Shown here: in pieces, positions 22,391 to 32,928 of the stretch
Position numbering within the stretch: the stretch's first letter is position 1
Layout: each line of letters starts with the position of its first letter
DNA from: Lantana camara
Taxonomy: Eukaryota; Streptophyta; Magnoliopsida; Lamiales; Verbenaceae
Direction: 5' to 3'
Length of the DNA: 64,000 nt
NCBI GenBank assembly: GCA_037501455.1
Contig: CM074855.1
Span: 58,535,001 to 58,599,000, forward strand
Translations under genes and position numbers: made by a program
The notes under the pieces: generated by a model
What the model saw: only the letters and a program-made list of their open reading frames with translations
Databases searched by the model: none
Told to the model about the DNA's origin: nothing

Positions 22391-24759
22391 TGTAACACCT
22401 TAACTTTTCGACAACCTGGGTAAGGCGTTACAAGAGAGTTTAATTCCGTATTTCGTGAATTATATGCCATCGCATGCGTTACGTGTCAACATGGATTTTA
22501 TTATAAGTTATGTGCGCTTTAGAATTTCATTAAATCCGTTTGGGCTCAATTGTCCAATATTTGAAAGCTTAGGGACCTAATTGCAATTAGGGTGTTTGGA
22601 GCCTTTTCGGCTATCTTGGGCTGGGGAATTCGAATTCAAATTTCGACTTCGCATTGGATTTGTTTCGACGATTCGAAGCCCATTGAACAAGCCTCACCTT
22701 TTTCTGAAGCCATTTGAACCCCCTACTGACTTAAATTCTAACCAATTAAACCGAACCGAACCGAACCGGTTTTTCTTAGCCTTATGAAACCGAACCAACC
22801 CCTTCGTCTTTCATTTATTGCATACCGATCTAAGAAGAGAAGAGAAGAGAAGAGAAGAGAAGTGTATTCCATTTCCCACACCCACAGAGCTCAAGTTCGA
22901 CTTCATTTCTCGCCCGATCGGCGATCCCAGGTAAGCTACGGATTTCTCTCATCCTAATCTTCATTTCAACCTATGGAATCTTGTTTTCTTGCTTGATTTC
23001 TTCAGCATGAGGAAGATGATGAATAGTGCCTAAATACAAAAAATTGCTCCTAACGTGTTCATATGTGGATTATATGATCTAAATTTGAAGTATGTTGTTC
23101 CCGTGAACTCCCTCGTTGCTTATTTGTCAGAATTTTGAGTGTTAGATGATTATTTCTTGGAACTCCATTAATGGATCTTGAATGTGGATTAATGGTAGAT
23201 TTAATTCTTGTGCATTCCATGAGTTTTTGATAAGAGAAATTGATGTAGCATGTGTTATATCATGTTTTGTGGTGTTTCTGTGGTGTATTTTGATTGGAAT
23301 CGGAGTTGGAGGTGTAGAAACCTATATGAGTTTAGAGTATTCTCCAATTGGAATCACCTTAAAATTCTTTGTCGTTTGTGAGATATGATCATTTAAAAAT
23401 TGTGTCGCCACTTCGCTAAAATTCTGCTTTCGTTCAACTTCAAACCTATGCCATTTTTGTGTCGCTTTGAACCACTATTCGAGCTATATACCTTTGAAAA
23501 GATTTATGTGTCTAGTTTCATTTAAAAGAAACAAAAGTTAATTCCCATCTCTCAAACTCAACTTATGCCCATTTTCCTACAATGTATCCATTTCGAAAAA
23601 ACTGTTTGCTTTGGCCTAATTTCACTCGGAATCCCTTTTTGTGTTTTTATTCAGTATTTCTCATAAGTTTCCACCCCTGAACTTGTTCCTAACTTATTTT
23701 ATCATGTGTATACGTATGTATTTGTTCTTATATGCATTTTATGTTGCTTGAGTAATGTGAATCGTTTGCATGAATCGCATGTGCGCTTTGTTAGGTGTTC
23801 AATTGTTGTATTATGCATTAATTGTTCACATGAACGTTCCTTAACATGTTTTATGAACGTGATTGAATATGTTATGCTATTTAATGTCTTCTCTTGCATG
23901 AAACTGATATGATTATGAGTTTTTCCAACGTGGTTGAATCTCTTAAATGCTTAAGCATACGTCGTGCGTCTACATGGTTCATTTTGAGTTTAAGTCTTGT
24001 ATTTTGTGTTCAATTTGTTCAGGTGCACCCAGGAGGTGTTTTGTAGGCCAAGTTGATTTCGGGGTGAATCAAATGTCTTGTCTTCGGCTTCTTTTGGTAT
24101 AAGGCGAGGTTAGGATATAGTTAAATCCTAATGAAATGTGCCCGTTTTTTAATGCATGCGACTTATAAGCCTTACGTATATGTAAATATGTGCGAGGTAT
24201 GTATTTCGATGGTTTTGTCATATGTTTGAAAGTATGAATGCTATGTATGCTCAGTTTCGATTTTGATATGATTTTGAGGTAGGTATGTGTGTGGTATGTA
24301 CATACGATATGATAAGTACTATATGCATGAGTTATGTCTGTCTGTCTGTCTGTCAGTTGTGGGATTTAAACTTTGAACTTTGAATTTGAATTTGATGGGC
24401 CCTAGAGATTTGTACGAAGGAGCCGGGACGGTGTCGGGCCGTCGGGTATACTCCTGAGTGCAATCTCCATCTATCTGAAAGGATGTACCGGAACCCAAGT
24501 TTTGTTGGGGGATGGAATCCTGAGGGGTGGAGAAGCATTGAGCACTCCCCTCACCTGTTTGGATGGTTAAGGTAAGATCAACCCTTCCATCACCCGGAGA
24601 AGAGGTAGGTTTGTTTAATTTTGATTTCGGCTGAATATGAATATGAACTAACGAGTTGGTTGTAGTTTGAGCTCGTACCTGCCGAGCGTTCTGTCTGTTC
24701 TGTCATAAGTTCGTGAAACAGGGCTAGATTCATAAATTAAGATAAAATTTGGTATATTT
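22391..24759 (+). mobile_element. LTR H, part 1 of 3
   Basis: It starts TGTAACACCTTAACT after a polypurine tract, hence a 3' LTR on the + strand. It carries an AAGAG-type microsatellite (22832-22862), a near-perfect splice donor (CCCAG then GTAAGC, at 22931) and the conserved module with hairpin and CCCGGAGAAGAGG (about 24395-24605). It is interrupted at 24760 by copia element I. Without its two insertions the LTR would be about 3.1 kb. Confidence 0.75.
22832..22862. repeat. AAGAG microsatellite in LTR H
   Basis: About five to six tandem AAGAG units, about 70 bases upstream of the predicted splice donor in LTR H. Confidence 0.85.
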
Positions 24760-26705
24760 TGTCGGAAAACACGAATCAGAAAGCAGCGGAATTTAAAAAT
24801 TTTCCCAACAAAAGGACCTTGAACTCGCAATCGTGTAACCAAATTCGTAAAGATAGAAAACTTACTTTTCTTTTGTTCTTTCTTGAAGCGTTTCAAGCCA
24901 CCCAAGAACGCTCTTCTCGTGGCTTGATCCCCTCTCCTTGGTAAAGCTCGAATCTTCAAACTTCTAACTTGAAGTCTCTAGAGAAAGTCCACCAACTTGA
25001 TCACAATCTAAATAGTAAGGATGCTAGTTCTCTAGTTAGTGTTTAGGCTTAACCTAGGGTTTAATTTAATCTTGGAGAAAGAAAGGTGTTCAACACATGA
25101 ACCAAAAGAATTGCCAATTAGCTCTAAAGGGGAGCATGAGCTCCCCTAAATATAGGAAAGGGGAGGGGCGGCCGAAATCCTTGTCCTCGTAGGCAAGGGT
25201 TTTGGTTTCTCTCTCCTATTACTTGATTTTCAAGTAATTTCCAATTTTGACTTTGAATTCTAATTCAAGTCAACTTTTAAAAGAGCTAAAAATATCCAAA
25301 CTATTTTTGGATAATTTTATACTTTATTTATTATAAAATAAATAACTTATTTTTATCTAATTAATTAATTCGTAATTAATTAACTAGATTATTTCCTCCA
25401 AAATAAGACTATCCTTTTTAATTCAAAATTAAACCAAAGTCTATTAAATAATTAACACATTTAATTATTTAATACATATATATATAACATATATATATTC
25501 ACACGTGTGTGACACGTGTCACAGTGACACGTATCACTCACGTGAGCCACACGTGTGATTTCACACGTGTGGAACCCTCTTGGCCCGATTAACTCGTTTA
25601 ATCATTTTCAAGCCTCAACTCATGTAACCAAGTTGTTGTGTGTGACCCTCTAGGTTTTCAATTCAATTAGCAGTGACCCTAATTAATTAATTCACTAATT
25701 AATTAATCAGTCCACAGATTAAACGACCACAGTCTAGCAACAGGTGTTTAACCCCTAGCTGAATTGGAATGTTCGGATTCGACAGAACCTTTAAGTCATT
25801 GATTCATGCGAGATACAATCCTCCTACTTACTATCTCTCAACCAAGATCTAGGGTAAGGGAATAATCAGAACCCTAATAATCCGGTCTTAAAGTTAAGTG
25901 CATTTGATCTCAATCCAAGAAACCCTTTTCTTGATGTCTTGATCTACTGCCTTGGCCAAGGACTCTATATGGCATATGAATGACTTACACAATAAGAGAT
26001 CACCTTGCAAATGCAAGTGTACGTCCTTTCTTGATTCTCATTCACTTTCATGAATCACTTGTGCAGCCCCAGCATAAGCCTTGAATCAGTTGTCTAAGGC
26101 GACACCCTTTAAAGCTTATACCTAAGACTACAGAGTTAACTTATAAAGTGACAAGGAACCTCAAGTCTAAGGATCAATTAATCACATCAATGACTCGTGA
26201 GATATTTCCTAATCTGGAAGTTTCCATTTCCTGAAATAGAAACTTCCTTTCCCATTTAGGAATGTTCTCACACGGGGCACCTCAGTGAACTTACTTATTA
26301 AAGTAAGCACCCTCATGTATCACGCACGTATCAACCATACACTTTGCACCTCCATGAAACAAGGTGGTCCTTCTTAAGGGCGTGATCCCACAAGCAAGCC
26401 TTAGAGGAGTCAGGTTGACACTCCCACTGTCTGTAGGAGTCATCGGCTTGGAGTATTTTACTAATCATGACTTATGTGATATAGGGCTCGTTTCATGAAC
26501 CATTTCACCTAAATGGTAGAGTCCTAAAGTCATCAGGATTAGGGGAGTTCTCATACATGCACAGCTAAAGTAAACGCATACCAAACAAGAGCATATAAAG
26601 AAGTGTTGCCTCAATTCGTTATTTCATTCAAAGATTGTCTGTGATTACAATAAGGAAAAGCACAAAGCGGATATACAATCGGCTTTTAGGGCACTATTCC
26701 TAACA
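24760..26705 (-). mobile_element. 3' LTR of copia element I (1946 bp)
   Basis: In sense it starts TGTTAGGAATAGTGCC (26705) and ends CGTGTTTTCCGACA (24760). A cluster of CACGTG and ACACGTGT palindromes lies at about 25500-25570, next to runs of TA dinucleotides. It is 15 bp longer than the 5' LTR because of one extra GTGACACGTATCAC-type unit in that cluster. Confidence 0.9.
25500..25572. promoter_or_regulatory. G-box (CACGTG) palindrome cluster in copia 3' LTR
   Basis: About eight ACGTG-containing sites, many the full palindrome CACGTG, lie within some 70 bases beside TA-rich stretches. CACGTG is the G-box bound by plant bZIP and bHLH factors. In the sense direction it lies about 1.15 kb into the LTR, near the TATA-like run. 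An enhancer role is inferred. Confidence 0.55.
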
Positions 26706-26720
26706 ATCTCCCACTTGCCC
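26706..26720 (-). promoter_or_regulatory. Polypurine tract of copia element I
   Basis: Minus-strand GGGCAAGTGGGAGAT ends directly at the 3' LTR start (26705). Confidence 0.8.
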
Positions 26721-26721
26721 G

Positions 26722-27213
26722 TCAAAGCCATTCTAAAGCTACTCTAAGCCCCATCTTCTGAAGATGACCTTGGAAAGCTTCTCGACTAAGGGGTTTAGTA
26801 AGTGGATCTGCCACGTTCTCTGCTGATGTGACCCTCTCAATTTGCACATCTCCTCTTTTGATAATATCACGGATTAGGTGATACTTCCTCATAATGTGCT
26901 TGGTCCGTTGGTGAGATCTTGGTTCTCTTGCTTGAGCAACCGCCCCAGTGTTGTCACAAAACACAGTAATGGAGTCTTTCATGCTAGGAACAACATTCAA
27001 CTCTTGAATGAAATTTCTAATCCAAACACCTTCCTTAGCTGCATCATTTGCAGCTAAGTATTCGGCCTCAGTGGTCGAATCTGCAGTGGTTGTTTGCTTG
27101 GAACTCTTCCAACTCCCGCCATTTAGGCAGAAAATGTATCCTGACATTGACTTAAAATCATCTAAGTCTGATGCAAAGCTTGCATCGCAGTATCCTTCGA
27201 CAGTAAGATCTTT
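26722..27213 (-). pseudogene. Copia RNase H domain (decayed polyprotein)
   Basis: It carries the copia RNase H signatures [55 protein letters not shown] and [14 protein letters not shown], ending [20 protein letters not shown]. The acidic residues of YCDAS, TEAEY and CDN are the expected catalytic set that removes RNA from the RNA-DNA hybrid. A stop codon near 27214 separates it from the RT in the same frame. The C-terminal end with VADPLTKPL is where copia polyproteins normally finish, just before the polypurine tract. Confidence 0.9.
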
Positions 27214-28236
27214 CTAACCTCCGTAAACTAAGAATAAATCTTTAGTACTTTTCAAGTACTTAAGAATATTCTTCACGGCAGCCCAGTGACCATCTCCAGG
27301 GTCAGATTGGAAACGACTTGTCACACTAAGTGCATAAGCCACATCCGGTCGAGTACATAACATTGCATACATTATGCTACCTATTGCTGACGCATAAGGT
27401 GTATGAGTCATTCTCTCCTTCTCAAGGTTAGTCTTAGGATACATCTTCTTTGAAAGACATGTTCCTACACTCATAGGAAGTTTCTTAACCTTTGCTGACT
27501 CCATATTGAATCTCTTCAATACTTTGTCAATGTACATCGACTGTGATAGTCCTATTAACCTTCTAGATCTATCTCTATAGATTTTAATTCCAGGGATATA
27601 GGACGCATCACTAAGATCCTTCATCTCGAATTGGTTCGATAACCATAACTTAGTCACTTTCATGTCATCCTTCGAATTCCCAATAAGAAGGATGTCATCA
27701 ACATAAAGTACTAAGAATTGCACTGAGGTCTCCAATTCCTTTCTATACACACATGATTCATTCGAGATTCGCATGAAGCCAAACGCTTTGACTGATTCAT
27801 CAAATCGAATGTTCCAATTCCTAGAAGCCTGTTTCAATCCATAGATTGATCTTTGGAGTTTGCAAACCTTTTGCTCACTCCCACTGAATGTGAAACCTAT
27901 GGGTTGCTCCATATAAATGTCTTTGTCAATATCACCATTGAGAAAGGCAGTTTTCACATCCATTTGCCATATCTCATAGTCATAATATGCAGCAATGGCA
28001 AGCATGATTCGAATGGACTTTTGCATTGCAACTGGTGAAAAGGTTTCGTCAAAGTCCACGCCGGGTCTTTGAGTGAATCCTTTTGCAACCAGTCTTGCTT
28101 TGTAGGCTGCAATGCTTCCATAAACTCCAAGCTTTCTCTTAAAGATCCATTTGCAACCTATGGGTTTGACCCCATCAGGCAAATCTACCAAGGTCCAAAC
28201 GTGGTTGGAGTTCATGGAGTCCATTTCGGATTTCAT
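27214..28236 (-). pseudogene. Copia reverse transcriptase domain (decayed polyprotein)
   Basis: 340 codons are open. The RT palm motifs are present: QMDVKTAFLNGDIDKDIYME with catalytic D93, FLVLYVDDILLIGN with YVDD at 178-181, and VCKLQRSIYGLKQASRNWN. The N-terminal CKWIFKRK and AYKARLVAKGFTQRPGVDF are standard copia signatures. The frame stays open further upstream to about 28316 without an ATG. The RT frame differs from that of the integrase upstream, so a frameshift lies between about 28270 and 28400. The RT core itself looks undamaged. Confidence 0.92.
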
Positions 28237-28400
28237 GGCTTCTATCCACTGTTCAGAGTCAGAATCTGAAAGTGCCTCCTCATACGTTAAAGGATCATTA
28301 TCCTTTTGAGAGATTTCATGGAAGAATCCATACCATCTCTCCGGCTATCTAGGAGTGCGTTCAGAACGCCTTAGAGGAGGATTTTCGTGTGTATCGAAAT

Positions 28401-29405
28401 TCATGATTGGTTGTGGTTGATCAGTAGGGGACGTTTCTTCAGTGGGTGGCGTGGGGTTACTTGTACTTCTTCTAATTCTATGATCTTGCCTTTCTTTTCT
28501 TTAAGGAACGGTTCCTCATGAAAAGTGGCATTTCTGGAAACAAACACCTTTTGCTCAGATTGATCATAGAAGTAGTATCCTACGGATTCCTTACGATAAC
28601 CTACAAAGTAGCATAAGTTAGAACGAGATTCTAACTTATCTCCCACTGTCCTCTTCACGTAAGCAAGACAACCCCAAATTCTTAAGTAAGAATATCTAGG
28701 GATTTTACCGTGCCACATTTCATAGGGCGTTTTGGGGACTGACTTAGAGGGAACTAGATTCAGAATCTTTGCTGCACTTTCTAGGGCATAACCCCAGAAA
28801 GAAGGTGGTAAGTCAGTGAAACTTATCATGGAACGAACCATATCAAGTAGGGTTCGATTCCTTCTCTCAGAAACTCCATTAAGCTAAGGAGTTCCCGGAG
28901 GAGTCCACTGAGAGATAATCCCATTATCTTTGAGATGATTAAGGAATTCTTCACTAAGATACTCGCCTCCTCGATCATATCGAAGTGCTTTGATCTTGTG
29001 ACCAGTTTGGTTCTCAACCTCCTTTTGAAATTCTAAGAATTTCTCAAAAGCTTCAGATTTATACTTCATTAATACATAACCATACCGACTAAAGTCATCA
29101 GTAAAGGTTATGAAATACTGATGATTGCTTCTAGTGCTTACACTAAGCGGTCCACAAACATCAGTATGTATCAAATCCAAAACCTTAGTGGCACGTTCCA
29201 CAGTTCCTTTAAAAGGGACTTTGGACATTTTTCCTTTCAGACAGGATTCGCAAGAAGTTAACTCTTTGAGATCATTTTTAGAGAATGATCCTAAAGTGTT
29301 TATCTTGCTAATTCTGTTCTTGGAAATGTGTCCTAATCTAACGTGCCATAAGGGAGCTGAAACTTTGTCATCTCTCTTACGCTTTGTTTCTCGTTGTATA
29401 TTCAT
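28401..29405 (-). pseudogene. Copia integrase domain with internal stop
   Basis: The HHCC zinc-binding region (HVRLGH and CESC), the catalytic D in IHTDVCGPL, the second D in RYDRGGEYL and the E in SERRNRTLL are all present. The second D and the E have 35 residues between them, the canonical DD35E arrangement of integrase. A TAG at about 28884-28886 follows TPPGTP and precedes LNGVSERRNR, so the catalytic E lies beyond a stop codon. The C-terminal half continues WGYALESAAKILNLVPSKS and TPYEMWHGK. Upstream the protease-integrase linker is in the same frame up to a TAA near 29540. Confidence 0.9.
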
Positions 29406-29649
29406 AATATTGATATTTTGAGTTAGGTAAAGTCCATTACTTAGAGTACCGATATGAACGGAAGAGTTGTTCCGTTTGATAAAGTATTTACCATTCTTAA
29501 TATAAGTTTCATAACCTTCACAATCTAATATTGGAACTTATATTATATTACGAATAATGCTCGGTACATAAAGGACTTTATTTAATACTAACTCAAAACT
29601 ACCTAAATCTAATCTAATTGTGCCTAAAGCTCGAGCTTCAACGTTTGTG

Positions 29650-30627
29650 TCATCGCCGATCTTCAAGACACATTCTCCTTCTTTGAGTTGTTGGACTTAG
29701 CATCTGTACATCATTACAGATGTGAGTTCCACGACCGGTATCAAGTACCCAAGAACTAGAATTAATAGAAAGATTTACTTCAACGAGAAAGATACCTTTC
29801 TTTAGAGTAGCCTTGTACTCTGGGCAGTTTCTCCTCCAATGTCCCGCTTTGCCACAATGGAAGCAAACATCCTCTTTCTGATCACGCTTCTTCTTTTGGG
29901 CCTTCCCCTTCGAAATGCCACCAGTGGGCCTAAGGGGTTTCTTCTTCTTCTTTTGGGCTTTCTTGCCCTTACCTTTAGAAGGCCCAGAAGAGGAAGATGG
30001 AGCATTCACCATCAAAACCTTATTGTCCTACTTGATCGTGCTTTCAGCAGTCACAAGCTGACTAATCAGCTCAGCTACAGTAGCACCAGCATGATTCATG
30101 TTGAAGTTAAGGACAAATGGGTTGAATGATGGTGGGAGCGAAGCTAGCAGCAAATCCACTGAAAGCTCATCTTTCAGTGGCATGTCCATGGAAGCAAGTT
30201 TCTCAGTAAGGGCAAGAAACTTGAGTCCATATTCATGGACACTTGAACCTTCCCTCATTCTCAAGTGGAACAATTCCTTTGATGTGTTATACCTTGTAAC
30301 ACGTTCATGAGGGCGGTAAAGTTGCTCTAAGTGGTCGTAAATCTCTCAAGCAAATTCCATGGCCTCATGTTGTCTTTGCAAGTCCGGAGATATGTTAGAC
30401 AACATAAGGCAACGGGCTTGGAGATTATCATCCTTCCACTTCTGAATCGCGTCCCGCTCAGCCCGAGTGGGAGCCTCCCCTTCGGGACTGGGCTCCCCTT
30501 CGAAGAGAACATAAGTTCTCTTCTCAGAATCTAAAATGATTTTTAGATTCCTCAGCCAATCAGAATAGTTGGGACCAGTCAACTTGTTTGACTCGAGGAT
30601 CGATACAAGAGGGTTTTTGGTTGCCAT
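29650..30627 (-). pseudogene. Copia gag and start of protease, two stops and a frameshift
   Basis: The gag starts MATKNPLVSILESNKLTGPN at 30627. One frame runs to 29650 but is broken by a TGA (about 30343) and a TAG (about 30025). It contains FHLRMREGSSVHEYGLKF, then a lysine-rich linker, and one CCHC zinc knuckle CFHCGKAGHWRRNC for RNA binding. The protease start WVLDTGRGTHICNDVQML keeps the catalytic DTG, although the residue after it is R where G-S-G is usual. A frameshift shortly after moves the rest of the protease (VLKIGDDTNVEARALGTIRL) to another frame, 29400-29680. Confidence 0.9.
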
Positions 30628-30833
30628 TTCAAAACACGTAGAGAATCACAGAATCTACGACCTAAATGGTAAAACAGAGAACTAGTGAGCATGCTGAATT
30701 ATAACGATATACAAAAGATAAGGTCTTTAATCTAATGTAGCTCCCATTGTTTTTCAAAGATCTAGAATTCCCAAAGATCTAAGAGGAACACGTTTCCCAA
30801 TGGGTACTAAGATCCTAGGCATTTTACCTTGAA

Positions 30834-31154
30834 CCCACGACTCGCGGACATTCTAAGTAAGAACCCTAGGTAGGTACAACTTACCAATTCTAACACCTTT
30901 AGAACTCTTAGTAATTGTTTTTGCATCACCTATCTTTCAATATGGACCCACGACTCGTGCGACATCCATATTTACTTAGGCGTTAAGCTAGACCCATCAA
31001 TCATAAGATCATGACCAAAATTTAGTTCGAACGACCCACGACTCGCGGACATCGCCCTTGCTAAAATTAACCACGAAATATTGATCATTTAAAATGATTA
31101 ATTAGGTAACTAAGAACTAATAAGCTCCACTAGCTATCCCACGACTCGCGGACA
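30834..31154 (-). repeat. Four spaced copies of a 17-bp motif in copia leader
   Basis: CCCACGACTCGCGGACA occurs at 30834-30850, 31035-31051 and 31138-31154; the copy at 30948-30966 has the variant CGTGCGACA. Spacing is roughly 90-115 bp and the DNA between them is not conserved. In sense the motif is TGTCCGCGAGTCGTGGG. It could be a protein- or RNA-binding site in the leader; its function is unknown. Confidence 0.75.
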
Positions 31155-32329
31155 ATAACTAGCTTTACTTACTAAACTTAAAACCTATTGATGGAATGCT
31201 AGCAATTTAATTCAAAATTTGCATCTCGAATTAAACACCTATTTGTTCGAAATTAGCTTAATATTTAATGGGAATTTTCGAATCAACCAGAGAGTTGTCC
31301 GGTTCGACCTCACCAACATATATGTTATCCAATTTTATTAGTCTTGATTAATGCAAGTACACTTAAATGCATATCAAACAAGCACATAAACAGATAACAT
31401 GTCCTAGCATGATACTAACATGTAATGATCATGGGTTCTACCTATCTTATGCGTGATATGTGGGAGCCACTCCACAATCACAAGTTCTAACATACATGCC
31501 ACATAAACAGTTTAAATCACATAAGGAAAAGCGGTAACAAAATACGAGCCCTATCTCTATTGCATTTAACAATTGAGATTCCCCTCCCTAACATTTTGAG
31601 GGGTCTTCACTTATGGCCTCCTTGTTACTTGAATGTGGTCCATCTTACTCCATGGGTGCATTGTCTCCAAAATGAAAATAAAACCTCACCACCTATCTCT
31701 ACTCTCAAATTACAATAAAAGGAAAAAGACATAAAGTAATAAGGCTCAATCTTCATATTGGCCTTAGACAATTACACGGGGCATACCCCGGCCTCAAAAA
31801 CAGTAATATGGAAAGCCACATAATAAATCACATAACAGTACGCACATAAGTGAGGCTCCAACCTCAATTGAAAAACGCAACTATAGGGCTCCAACCCCAA
31901 TTTAAACCATCCATGTGCATAAATTAAAACCATACATAGGTCTAAACCCATGATCACCTAACATGTTTTTACGAGAATTTAAATTTAGCCAATAAATTAA
32001 AATTCTCGTTTCAAGTCCTAATGACTTAAAACACGACTTAGATGCAATTCTTGTTCAAGAGCCTTTTCAATAAAACCCGAAAAACAATAAACCAATAAAA
32101 TTCCAATTAATTTCCAAAATTAATAATTTTATTCTTTCATTATTTTCAGAAAATAAAATTCATAATTTTCCCAAAATCCAAATCGCTTTAATTTCTCAAA
32201 AATCCCAATTTAATCAAAATTTTAAAATAATTTTATTTTAACAAAACTGATTTTAAAAGATAAAATTAAAATAAAATTAAATCGGGATTTTTCGGACCGA
32301 AAAACACGAAACACGAAACCACAAAAACA

Positions 32330-32640
32330 CGGGCCCGGGACGACGCGGGAACGCCCGCCCGCCGCGCAGGAACACGCGCTAGGCGCGCCCCTGCGCTGCG
32401 CACAGCCAGCAGCGATGGCCGCCAGCGTGCGAACGCCAGTCGCGCCCTTACGCGCAGACGTGCGGCGCGGGCAGGCAGTCCCGCCCATCCCTGGGTGGGG
32501 GCTCCCGCGCGGTTGCGGGAGGAGCAGACGGCTGTCCCGCACGGTTGCGGGACAGGCGAGCAAGGCGCCTAGGCGGGCGAGAGGCCTCCCGCGCGGATGC
32601 GGGAGGGCTGGGGGGCGGTGATGGGGCTTGGGCGTGCGAC
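32330..32640. repeat. GC-rich palindrome cluster in copia leader
   Basis: In otherwise AT-rich DNA, inverted repeats of the type CTCCCGCGCGG then TTGCGGGAG (about 32501-32523), CCCGCACGGTTGCGGGA (about 32537-32553) and CTCCCGCGCGGATGCGGGAG (about 32587-32606) occur within about 110 bp. Further CG-rich stretches lie around them. Each can form a strong hairpin. In sense they lie 300-600 nt downstream of the 5' LTR. Confidence 0.7.
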
Positions 32641-32913
32641 GTGCTAGCACGCCCAGGCCCGTTCTTTTCGTGTCCCGTTTCGTATTTTTTGGGTTTCTCC
32701 AAAACCCAGTTCAATCCAAAATTAAAAAATTCGATTTTGATAAATTTCAACTAAAACGATTTTCAAAAACAGTTTTAGAAATTCAGGAAAAATTACAGTT
32801 TCGTATTTCAGGCTTTCTAAAAGAACTCATGAATACCTAATTCGCATCTAAGCCTAAGAATTTCTACCAAATTCAGAATAATTGAAACGAATCGGAAACA
32901 CGATTAACGAGGT

Positions 32914-32926
32914 GGCTCTGATACCA
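32914..32926 (-). promoter_or_regulatory. Primer-binding site of copia element I
   Basis: Minus-strand TGGTATCAGAGCC, complementary to initiator tRNA-Met, lies two bases from the 5' LTR end. Confidence 0.9.
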
Positions 32927-32928
32927 CT

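Larger units (their letters stand above)
30628..32913 (-). other. Long untranslated leader of copia element I
   Basis: Nearly 2.3 kb between PBS and gag contain no supported gene. There are two notable structures. Four copies of CCCACGACTCGCGGACA (or close variants) lie at 30834, 30948, 31035 and 31138. A very GC-rich stretch with inverted repeats lies at 32330-32640. Short open frames in the GC-rich part appear on both strands and look compositional. Confidence 0.6.

Noticed and set aside
22276..22470. Frame across the polypurine tract and the start of LTR H on the minus strand
   Set aside because: It crosses a functional boundary and has no motif.
32222..32750. Proline- and arginine-rich frames (68-142 codons) on both strands of the copia leader
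   Set aside because: They result from GC-rich composition, overlap each other on opposite strands and have no recognised domain.
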